Shown piece by piece: positions 1-4,488 of a DNA stretch of 8,186 nucleotides. Origin of the DNA: Phycisphaerae bacterium (GTDB taxonomy: Bacteria > Planctomycetota > Phycisphaerae > JAJVII01); assembly GCA_028706835.1 (NCBI GenBank), contig JAQTVL010000185.1:1-8186 (forward strand), read 5' to 3'. The position numbers and the translations under genes were made by a program. The notes below the pieces were generated by a model. It searched no databases and was not told where the DNA came from. It saw nothing but the letters and a program-made list of their open reading frames with translations. Within the stretch, counting starts at the first letter, position 1. Each line of letters begins with the position of its first letter.

Positions 1-2
1 TG

Positions 3-1172
3 TCGACCGCCAAGGACGGCTCGATCTACGTCGGCACGGCGAACGAAGCGATCGTCGGCAAGATCGGCACCGGGTTCGCCGTGAAGGGCACGTTCACCAG
101 CAAGCCGATCGACGCCAAGGCGATCGCGCGCTGGGGCGTGATCCACGAGCGGTCGAACACGTCGGCCGGCGGCGCCGTGAAGTTGCAGACCCGCTCGGGC
201 AACCTGGCGGATCCGGAGGATTCGCTGTGGAGCGCGTGGAGCGAGCCGGCGGCTGCGACCGAGCCGGTCACCGTGAACTCCCCGGCGGCCCGGTTCATCC
301 AGTACCGCGTGGTGCTCAGCAGCGACAAGCCGGACGTCACGCCGATCGTCAAGGCCGTGACGCTGTCGTACGTGAGCGAGAACCAGGCCCCGAGGCTGAC
401 GGCTGCCAAGGCCGTCTCGCCCAGCGCCGCTGCTAATGCGAGCGGCGACGGCGACGGGCCGTCGGAGCGGCCGACCCCGTCGCGCGGCGGGTCGAGCAAG
501 GGCTCGATCGGCAAGATGATCTCCCTGCCGTCCGGCCCGTCGCACGGCGGCAATCGAGGCGGGCCGTCGCGCCGCCCCAGCAGCAGCGACGAGAGCGGCG
601 CGGGCGCCGGCGGGACCATCGAAATATCCTGGACGGCCACCGATCCCAACAACGACACGCTCGAATACATGCTCTCGTTTCGCAAGGTCGGCTCGCAGGT
701 GTGGGTGCCGATGTTCGACAAGCCGATCCGCGACGACAACTACAGTTGGTCGACGCGTGGCTTGCCGGACGGGCAGTACCAGGTGAAGGTGGTCGCCAGC
801 GACCTGCCGAGCAATCCAGCCAACTCCGCCAAGGAGGACGCCCGGCTGACCGACGTGTTCACCGTGGACAACACGCCGCCGACGATCAACAACTTCCGCG
901 TTGTCGAAGCCAAGGGCGGTCGGGTGACATTCGCCGCCGACGCGGTCGACGCGCTCAGCCGGCTGGCGTCGGCGCACGTGAAGGTCGACTCGGTGGCGAT
1001 CGACGGCCAGGTGGTCGAGCCGGTCGACGGCATCTGGGACCAGAAGAGCGAGTCGCTGCGGTTCACGGTGGACCTGTCCGATAAGCCGGCCGCCGGCCAC
1101 GTGGTGATCCTCACCGTCAACGACGCCGCGGGCAATGTGGCTTCGGCCTCGTTGGAGGTTGCCAAGCCGTAG
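3..1172 (+). CDS. C-terminal part of a beta-propeller/fibronectin-like exported protein (5' truncated)
   Basis: The frame is open from base 3 to the TAG at 1170-1172, and the gene begins upstream of the window. The GTG at 81 is only the first internal start codon: the 26 codons before it (SIYVGTANEAIVGKIG) read as the last blade of a beta-propeller. Next comes a segment with TRSGN and WSAWSEP and then ARFIQYRVVL, a pattern typical of the C-terminus of planctomycete propeller proteins. A Gly/Ser/Pro/Arg-rich linker (about nt 420-610) leads to an Ig/fibronectin-like domain (ISWTATDPNNDTLEY, then GLPDGQYQVKVVASD) and a final beta domain that starts at DNTPPTI and ends in VNDAAGNVASASLEV. No catalytic motif or membrane anchor is visible in this part. 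The role is unknown; an extracytoplasmic binding or scaffold function is inferred from fold type only. It could equally be the tail of a larger enzyme. Confidence 0.85.
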   Translation, partial: STAKDGSIYVGTANEAIVGKIGTGFAVKGTFTSKPIDAKAIARWGVIHERSNTSAGGAVKLQTRSGNLADPEDSLWSAWSEPAAATEPVTVNSPAARFIQYRVVLSSDKPDVTPIVKAVTLSYVSENQAPRLTAAKAVSPSAAANASGDGDGPSERPTPSRGGSSKGSIGKMISLPSGPSHGGNRGGPSRRPSSSDESGAGAGGTIEISWTATDPNNDTLEYMLSFRKVGSQVWVPMFDKPIRDDNYSWSTRGLPDGQYQVKVVASDLPSNPANSAKEDARLTDVFTVDNTPPTINNFRVVEAKGGRVTFAADAVDALSRLASAHVKVDSVAIDGQVVEPVDGIWDQKSESLRFTVDLSDKPAAGHVVILTVNDAAGNVASASLEVAKP

Positions 1173-1187
1173 GTTTTGCGTTACAAT
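1159..1187 (+). promoter_or_regulatory. sigma70-like promoter for rpmH-fmdB
   Basis: TTGCCA (1159-1164) and TACAAT (1182-1187) are each 5 of 6 matches to the -35 and -10 consensus and are exactly 17 nt apart. The -35 lies inside the last codons of the upstream CDS and the -10 just after its stop. The predicted start near 1194 would give a leader of roughly 107 nt before rpmH. Strong expression would suit a ribosomal protein gene. The hexamers are seen; promoter activity is inferred. Confidence 0.6.
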
Positions 1188-1289
1188 CCCGGGCTCGAAT
1201 GACGGGGCTCTCGGCAGTTGGCCCTGGGCAGCAGCAGTTGTTGCCGTGGCTGGCCGCTGAAAGCTGATTGCAGAAAGCTATCGTTTCCT

Positions 1290-1294
1290 GGAGG
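1290..1294 (+). promoter_or_regulatory. Shine-Dalgarno site fixing the GTG start of rpmH
   Basis: GGAGG stands 6 nt before the GTG at 1301. It supports a GTG rather than an ATG start for this short gene. The leader before it (1188-1289) holds only a short direct repeat, GCTGAAAGCT at 1256-1265 and GCAGAAAGCT at 1270-1279, of unknown meaning. Confidence 0.7.
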
Positions 1295-1300
1295 TTCACC

Positions 1301-1435
1301 GTGCATTATCCGCATCGCAGCAGCAACATTAAGCGTCGCCGCTCCATCGGCTTCCTCGCCCGCATGAAGACCAGCAACGGCCGAAAGCTGATCAATCGCA
1401 AGCGTCGCGTTGGCCGAAAAGTTCAGGTCGTCTGA
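1301..1435 (+). CDS. rpmH: 50S ribosomal protein bL34
   Basis: This 44-residue basic protein starts with GTG and ends at TGA 1433-1435. The segments SSNIKRRRSIGFLARM, SNGRKLINRKRR and a C-terminal VGRKVQVV line up along the full length of the bL34 family (typically 44-46 aa; pattern QPSN.KR.R.HGFR.RM.T.NGR..L..RR.KGR). bL34 is a small component of the large ribosomal subunit that contacts 23S rRNA. A GGAGG site 6 nt upstream and a good promoter at 1159-1187 support expression. In many bacteria rpmH is followed directly by rnpA, near dnaA/yidC; here the next gene is an FmdB-type protein and no rnpA reading frame is seen. The usual N-terminal MKRT/MK.TYQP is replaced by MHYPHR, a mild divergence. 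The gene is easily missed because of its size and GTG start. Confidence 0.95.
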   Translation: MHYPHRSSNIKRRRSIGFLARMKTSNGRKLINRKRRVGRKVQVV

Positions 1436-1441
1436 TTTCCT

Positions 1442-1462
1442 CCCTCCCCCGACGGGGGAGGG
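1442..1462 (+). repeat. GC-rich hairpin / REP-like palindrome downstream of rpmH
   Basis: CCCTCCCCC (1442-1450) pairs perfectly with GGGGGAGGG (1454-1462) around a GAC loop. It starts 6 nt after the rpmH stop and is followed by a further G-rich tract to about 1474. No U-tract follows, so it is not a classical intrinsic terminator. It could attenuate transcription into fmdB, protect the rpmH mRNA end, or be a dispersed C-rich/G-rich palindrome of the sort common in high-GC genomes. The hairpin is seen; its role is inferred. Confidence 0.5.
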
Positions 1463-1529
1463 CCGGGGAGAGGGGCGCGGCGACTGCGCCACGGGATTTC
1501 CCGTTACGCCCCGACGTCGGAGTTGTCGT

Positions 1530-1754
1530 ATGCCGTTGTACGAGTATTCCTGTCCCGCCTGCGGCCACCAGTTCGAGGAACTGACGCGGTCGGCTGATGC
1601 TGACAAGATCAAGTGCCCGAAGTGCTCGAAGAAGGCCCAGCGGAAGTTCAGCACGTTCGGCGTCGCGATGGCCCCGAGCAAGTCGTCCGGCGGCCCGCCG
1701 CCCGGTTGCGGCGGGTGCCCCGGCGCCGGCGGAGGATCGTGCCCGTACAAGTAG
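1530..1754 (+). CDS. FmdB-family zinc-ribbon regulatory protein
   Basis: This 74-residue protein opens with MPLYEYSCPACGHQFE, the hallmark of the FmdB/CxxC_CxxC_SSSS family. Two CxxC knuckles (C8/C11 and C29/C32) form a likely zinc ribbon. FSTFGVAM follows, then a Gly/Pro-rich tail with three more cysteines (C60, C63, C71). The family was named after a putative regulator in a methylotroph amide-degradation cluster, but its molecular function is not established; RNA, DNA or ribosome association is speculative. The ATG at 1530 is chosen because it matches the family N-terminus and has GGAG at 1519-1522, 7 nt away. The frame is open back to 1410, but that would overlap rpmH and add 40 unrelated residues. 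It probably shares the rpmH transcript. The extra tail cysteines could be a second metal or redox site. Confidence 0.9.
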   Translation: MPLYEYSCPACGHQFEELTRSADADKIKCPKCSKKAQRKFSTFGVAMAPSKSSGGPPPGCGGCPGAGGGSCPYK

Positions 1755-1765
1755 GATTCCTACTT
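1749..1765. terminator. 17-bp palindrome holding both convergent stop codons (possible bidirectional terminator)
   Basis: The sequence AAGTAGGATTCCTACTT is a perfect palindrome with a single central base. It contains the final Lys codon and TAG stop of fmdB on the plus strand (1749-1754) and those of the oxidoreductase on the minus strand (1760-1765). The two genes are only 5 nt apart. As RNA it could fold into a 7-bp stem with an ATT loop on either strand, but it is AU-rich and lacks a U-tract, so terminator function is tentative. Confidence 0.35.
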
Positions 1766-2770
1766 CTCCCCCAACTCTGACAGGAACACCGGGCGGTTCT
1801 CCAGCGAGGATCGTTTCGCGGCGATGGCGGCGGCCAGGGAGTGGCGCGCGTCGCGCAGGGTCGCCCGCGGCGGCTTGCCTTCGAGCAGCACTTCCATCAG
1901 GTGTTGGACGCCCATCCCGCCGCCGCCCATCTGACCGATCTGGATCGGCTCGCCGAACTGAAGTTGCTTGCCCTCTTCCTTCACGAAGCACCGCAGCAGT
2001 TCATCGCGGTTCTCGCACCACAGGCTTCGCTTGAGGCCCTGAAGCCCGAACGTCTCGCGCACCAGGCCCGTGGCTGAGTCGGACACCTGGAACGTCGCGC
2101 CGCTCTTCAGCTTGCCCACCGACCACATCGTTTCTTCGTCCGTGCTGTCCGGTTTGGTCGTGTTGGTCGTGCAGTAAATGTGATCGTACGGCCCGGCCAT
2201 CCAATACACCAGGTCCAGCGCGTGGCACATGTGGTGCAGTAGCCATGTGCCGAACTCGTCGGGGTGGACCATCACCTTGTAGCGCATGCCGTTCGCCCAC
2301 AGGTCCCGGCCTCGCCACATTTCGCAGAAGATCGTCTGGATGGGCCCGAAGAAATCCTCGTCGATCAGTCGCTTGATCTCGTAGAACAGCGGCGTGTGCC
2401 GCAGGGTGTAATTGACGACGTTGGCCAACTTGCGACCCTCGACGGCCTCGATCATTTCGTCGGCGTCTTCGAGGGTCAGCGCGATCGGCTTCTCGACGAA
2501 CATCGCCAGCCCGGCCTCGGCGCCAGCCAGCACCTGCTCCTTGTGCGCGTAGCTCGTGCTCATCACGCACAGGAAGTCCAGGTCCCAACTGCACAACTCG
2601 CAAATGTCGTGCGTCGTCCGCAGCCCGAAGGTGTCGCGGGCGACGGCCAGTCGCTCCGCGCCGCGATTGCACGCGGCGACGATATCCGCCTGGCCCGCGT
2701 AGTTCTTGCGAATCCACTTGACCAGATCCTGGCCTGCCCAGCCGAAGCCTGCCACGCCGCCCTTGAGCAT
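1760..2770 (-). CDS. Gfo/Idh/MocA family NAD(P)-dependent oxidoreductase
   Basis: At 336 aa this is a typical length for the family. The N-terminus has a Rossmann dinucleotide-binding motif G-F-G-W-A-G (residues 8-13). The family motif E93-K94-P95, whose lysine normally takes part in catalysis and cofactor contact, lies in FVEKPIALTLEDA. The C-terminal sheet domain carries HHMCHALDLVYW (H179, H180, H183, D186), where the family usually places substrate-binding and catalytic His/Asp residues. Such enzymes oxidise or reduce a hydroxyl of sugars, inositols or related compounds with NAD(P). The substrate cannot be read from the sequence. There is no signal peptide, so it is probably cytoplasmic. 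The ATG at 2770 has GGAGG 5 nt upstream on the minus strand. It lies 128 nt downstream of the secreted-protein gene on the same strand, with a heptad-repeat element between them. It is convergent with fmdB. Confidence 0.93.
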   Translation of the reverse strand: MLKGGVAGFGWAGQDLVKWIRKNYAGQADIVAACNRGAERLAVARDTFGLRTTHDICELCSWDLDFLCVMSTSYAHKEQVLAGAEAGLAMFVEKPIALTLEDADEMIEAVEGRKLANVVNYTLRHTPLFYEIKRLIDEDFFGPIQTIFCEMWRGRDLWANGMRYKVMVHPDEFGTWLLHHMCHALDLVYWMAGPYDHIYCTTNTTKPDSTDEETMWSVGKLKSGATFQVSDSATGLVRETFGLQGLKRSLWCENRDELLRCFVKEEGKQLQFGEPIQIGQMGGGGMGVQHLMEVLLEGKPPRATLRDARHSLAAAIAAKRSSLENRPVFLSELGEK

Positions 2771-2784
2771 TGCGACCTCCCAAA

Positions 2785-2897
2785 ACGGTGTTCAGTGGCC
2801 AGTGGTCAGTGGTCAGTGAATGAAGAATGCACGGTTGGACCGAGCGACTTGTCTCTTGCTGACCTCTGGCCACTGGCCACTGCTCGCTGACCACCGT
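2785..2897. repeat. Inverted pair of CAGTGGY heptad tandem repeats
   Basis: The left arm (2785-2816) contains the tandem heptads CAGTGGC, CAGTGGT, CAGTGGT and CAGTG from 2793. The right arm (2859-2897) carries the same kind of heptads on the other strand. The perfect core is CAGTGGCCAGTGG (2793-2805) against its complement at 2870-2882. The outer ACGGTG (2785-2790) also pairs with 2892-2897. The right arm has about 7 extra nt, one heptad. About 42 nt of unique sequence separate the arms. It fills almost all of the gap between two minus-strand genes and could fold into a long hairpin in their shared transcript. It resembles short tandemly repeated heptanucleotides known from other phyla; mobility or function is unknown. 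Confidence 0.75.
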
Positions 2898-2898
2898 C

Positions 2899-3828
2899 TT
2901 ACTTCGCGACTTGCACTCGCACGGGCTGCGATATGATCGTCTCGCCGGCCGGCTCGAAGCTGACGGCCTTGGCACGCACCTCGAACTCGCCGGCGGGCAG
3001 TCTCCACGACCACGACTTACCGATCTTCTCCACCTTGATCGTTAGCACGCCGTCGGCGATCTCGCCGCTGGTCAACGCCGCCTGCACGCTGTCGGCCAGC
3101 AGCGTCTCCACCTTGTCGGGCTCGTCCTTCTTGGGTATCTCGACCTTGCCGACGGTCGGCTCGACCGGTCTTCCGGCGGCGTCGGCGATCGTCAGCGGCG
3201 GGTGGGCCTCGCTGCCCCAGTCGGGCAACTGGATGCTCTTCTCGCCGCTGTGCTCGTACAGCCCGACCAACGCGACGTGGCCCTTGGCCGGCCAGACCAC
3301 CGAATCGGCCCGCAGGTTCATCCGCACGTCACCGCACTTCTCGCCCCACATCACCGGCGGCCTGCTGCTCGCGGGCACGACGGCGACGGCCAGGTACAGC
3401 GTGCCGCCGCGCGGCAGGCCGTCGACTTTGAGCAGCTCGCGCTGCCCTTCGCGGTTGAGCAGCATCACGGTCTTGTTCGCGTCGCCGGTGATGGTGACGA
3501 CGAGGAATGCGTCGCCGGAGTCCTTGCGGACGGCGGCCTTGAACCGCCGGGTCATCGGCGGCCAACTGACGATCGGCGTCGCCTCGGCGCCGATGTCGGT
3601 CCAGTCGCTGGCATCGCCCGCGCCGCCGAGGCCGGCCTTGGTTACGATCTGGGTAATCCAGCCGTCGCTCGGAATCACATTCTCCGCCGGCTTTTCCGAG
3701 GCAGCCACCAGCTTGATCTGCACCTTCACGGCGCCCTCGGGCTGGCTGGCCGGCGGATCGTCGGCTGCCTGGGCCGCCGCGGCGAACGTGAACGTGACCA
3801 GTGCCACCGCGCTGAGCAATCGCAGCAT
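2899..3828 (-). CDS. Secreted protein of unknown function
   Basis: I do not recognise a named family. The 309-aa protein starts with a clear Sec signal peptide: MLRLL, a hydrophobic stretch (SAVALVTFTFAAAA), then a probable cleavage near AQA-A (residues 19-22). The mature part begins DDPPASQPEGAVKVQIKLVA. It is mostly beta-type sequence with no visible catalytic motif or second membrane segment. Two stretches read as sandwich-like strands: SGDAFLVVTITGDANKTVMLLNR in the middle and WSWRLPAGEFEVRAKAVSFEPAGE near the C-terminus, the latter like the last strands of an Ig or carboxypeptidase-regulatory-like fold. The start at 3828 is chosen for the signal peptide and for GAGGAG at 3837-3842, 8 nt upstream on the minus strand. 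The frame stays open to 4353, but those 175 extra codons run through the inverted-repeat element and are not protein-like. Periplasmic or cell-surface location is inferred. Confidence 0.85.
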   Translation of the reverse strand: MLRLLSAVALVTFTFAAAAQAADDPPASQPEGAVKVQIKLVAASEKPAENVIPSDGWITQIVTKAGLGGAGDASDWTDIGAEATPIVSWPPMTRRFKAAVRKDSGDAFLVVTITGDANKTVMLLNREGQRELLKVDGLPRGGTLYLAVAVVPASSRPPVMWGEKCGDVRMNLRADSVVWPAKGHVALVGLYEHSGEKSIQLPDWGSEAHPPLTIADAAGRPVEPTVGKVEIPKKDEPDKVETLLADSVQAALTSGEIADGVLTIKVEKIGKSWSWRLPAGEFEVRAKAVSFEPAGETIISQPVRVQVAK

Positions 3829-3931
3829 CGTTGGGTCTCCTCGGGGCCGTGAAAACGTCTTGCCCGTCTGTTCCTTCCCCATCAGAACGTCGCTGGACGT
3901 GATTTGTTGCCGCGACGAATCGGTCGCCTTA

Positions 3932-3960
3932 AGAGTAGTGGAGCACATGCGACCGGTCAA
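3932..3960 (-). promoter_or_regulatory. Possible sigma70-like promoter for the secreted-protein gene
   Basis: Read on the minus strand, TTGACC (3960-3955) and TACTCT (3937-3932) are separated by 17 nt. The -35 matches 5 of 6 bases and the -10 only 3 of 6. Transcription would start near 3925, giving a leader of about 97 nt. The -35 ends just 5 nt from the edge of the inverted-repeat element. This is a weak prediction. Confidence 0.3.
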
Positions 3961-3964
3961 GCGC

Positions 3965-3998
3965 CGAGCCGCGAGCGGGTGCATGACCGTAGCTGCGC
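3965..3998 (+). repeat. Repeat module A, left copy
   Basis: CGAGCCGCGA (3965-3974) is followed directly by a 24-nt block (3975-3998) containing GTGCATGACCGTA. Both parts recur inverted at 4388-4434. A second, similar CGAGCCGCG-GAGCGG block follows at about 4007-4021 and, with CTCCG at 4004-4008, can form a small hairpin. Confidence 0.65.
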
Positions 3999-4030
3999 AT
4001 CCCCTCCGAGCCGCGGAGCGGCCATAGGGA

Positions 4031-4069
4031 TTAGCCCATGGCGCCAGCCATTGGTATCTACACAAGTCC
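4031..4069 (+). repeat. Repeat module B, left copy
   Basis: This 39-nt block holds an internal hairpin (ATGGC-GCCA-GCCAT, 4038-4051) followed by the perfect 23-nt core at 4047-4069 that contains GGTATCTACACAAGTCC. It matches the inverted copy at 4300-4338 at 36 of 39 positions. The three mismatches lie in the hairpin part, and two of them are in its loop. Just outside, GCCAT at 4021-4025 can also pair with ATGGC at 4038-4042. Confidence 0.75.
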
Positions 4070-4111
4070 AACGTCCTCGACGGCAGAGCCTTTCCCGCTC
4101 CATCTTCGCTG

Positions 4112-4182
4112 TTTGTGGAGTGCGGTGTCGAGTCCGCCGCTCGCGAGCGCAGCGAGTCGAACGGCGGGCGAGGCACCGCTTT
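4112..4182 (+). repeat. REP-like hairpin unit C, left copy
   Basis: The unit runs from TTTGTGGAGTGCGGTGTCGAG to CGAGGCACCGCTTT. Its own ends are complementary (GCGGTG...CACCGC), so it folds by itself. Inside is a variable GC palindrome: CCGCCG (4134-4139) against CGGCGG (4162-4167), and CTCGC...GCGAG. Conserved stem ends with a variable middle are typical of REP sequences. Confidence 0.65.
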
Positions 4183-4216
4183 GCTGTGGCGCGAGAGCCA
4201 CGCCGGTGCGCGGGGA

Positions 4217-4266
4217 AAAGCGGTGCCTCGACCGCCTGCGGCGGCCTCGACACCGCACTCCACAAA
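4217..4266 (-). repeat. REP-like hairpin unit C', right copy (inverted)
   Basis: Read on the minus strand it has the same ends as the unit at 4112-4182 (21 of 21 and 14 of 14 identical). Its middle is a shorter, different GC palindrome, CCGCC...GGCGG (4244-4232). The copies match at the stem ends but not in the middle, which suggests selection or transposition acting on the structured ends and not one simple recent duplication of the whole unit. Confidence 0.65.
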
Positions 4267-4299
4267 AAGATGCTCGTTTGCCCTGAGCGATGTCCCGAC

Positions 4300-4338
4300 G
4301 GACTTGTGTAGATACCAATGGCTTACGCCATGAGCTAA
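4300..4338 (-). repeat. Repeat module B', right copy (inverted)
   Basis: This is the inverted copy of 4031-4069, with a perfect 23-nt core at 4300-4322. Between it and A' lie a 7-bp GC stem with an ATCC loop (4345-4351 with 4356-4362) and a further G+C-rich stretch. Confidence 0.75.
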
Positions 4339-4387
4339 ATTCCTCCGCCCCATCCGGGGCGGGCCGGCACTGGGCCAACTCTACCGA

Positions 4388-4434
4388 GCGCAGTTACGGT
4401 CATGCACCCGCCGCGAGCTTCCGTTCGCGGCTCG
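4388..4434 (-). repeat. Repeat module A', right copy (inverted, with 13-nt insertion)
   Basis: 4388-4411 matches the left copy inverted at 23 of 24 positions, and 4425-4434 matches at 10 of 10. Relative to the left copy, 13 nt (4412-4424) separate the two parts; CCGCGA (4411-4416) and TCGCGG (4425-4430) make this a small hairpin. The module ends 54 nt before the membrane-protein start codon. Confidence 0.6.
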
Positions 4435-4453
4435 AATGACTTGCATTCCCCAG

Positions 4454-4482
4454 TGGAACCCAAGCCCGCTCTATGCTTAAAT
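4454..4482 (+). promoter_or_regulatory. Possible leaderless promoter of the mgtC-sixA-CHAD operon
   Basis: TTAAAT at 4477-4482 (4 of 6 to the -10 consensus) would place transcription start on the A of the ATG at 4489. TGGAAC at 4454-4459, 17 nt upstream, is a poor -35 (3 of 6). The absence of any Shine-Dalgarno site before 4489 fits leaderless translation. This is a tentative reading. Confidence 0.25.
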
Positions 4483-4488
4483 ACCGCC

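Larger units (their letters stand above)
3965..4434. repeat. 470-bp nested inverted repeat (A-B-C-C'-B'-A'), REP/BIME-like mosaic or non-autonomous mobile element
   Basis: Three unrelated repeat modules occur in one order on the left and in mirrored order, complementary, on the right. Module A: 3975-3998 pairs with 4388-4411 (23 of 24), plus 3965-3974 with 4425-4434 (10 of 10). Module B: 4031-4069 pairs with 4300-4338 (36 of 39, with a perfect 23-nt core). Module C: 4112-4132 pairs with 4246-4266 (21 of 21) and 4169-4182 with 4217-4230 (14 of 14). All pairs centre on about 4185-4200, where a GTGGC/GCCAC hairpin (4186-4190, 4197-4201) forms the tip. Spacers between modules differ in length and sequence. 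Reading frames cross the element in several phases without protein-like content, and no transposase is present. I see no clear target-site duplication. It fills the gap between two divergent genes. Confidence 0.8.

Noticed and set aside
1410..1529. Upstream start for the FmdB gene
   Set aside because: It would overlap rpmH in another frame and translate the GC hairpin. Family members begin MPLYEY, and GGAG lies at the right distance from 1530.
4066..4072. GTCCAAC as an integron attC R-box (RYYYAAC)
   Set aside because: No GTTRRRY partner lies at attC spacing, and there is no integrase or cassette array; the base match is explained by module B plus spacer.
3829..4353. 175-codon N-terminal extension of the secreted-protein frame on the minus strand
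   Set aside because: It runs through the inverted-repeat element, has low-quality Arg/Ser-rich sequence, and precedes a clear signal peptide with its own ribosome site at 3828.
3965..4434. CRISPR array or IS element with transposase
   Set aside because: The repeats are inverted, not regularly spaced direct repeats, and no frame inside encodes a transposase-like protein.
4402..4488. Upstream GTG start for the MgtC-family gene
   Set aside because: The extra 29 residues come from repeat module A' and are not hydrophobic or MgtC-like; the domain begins at 4489.
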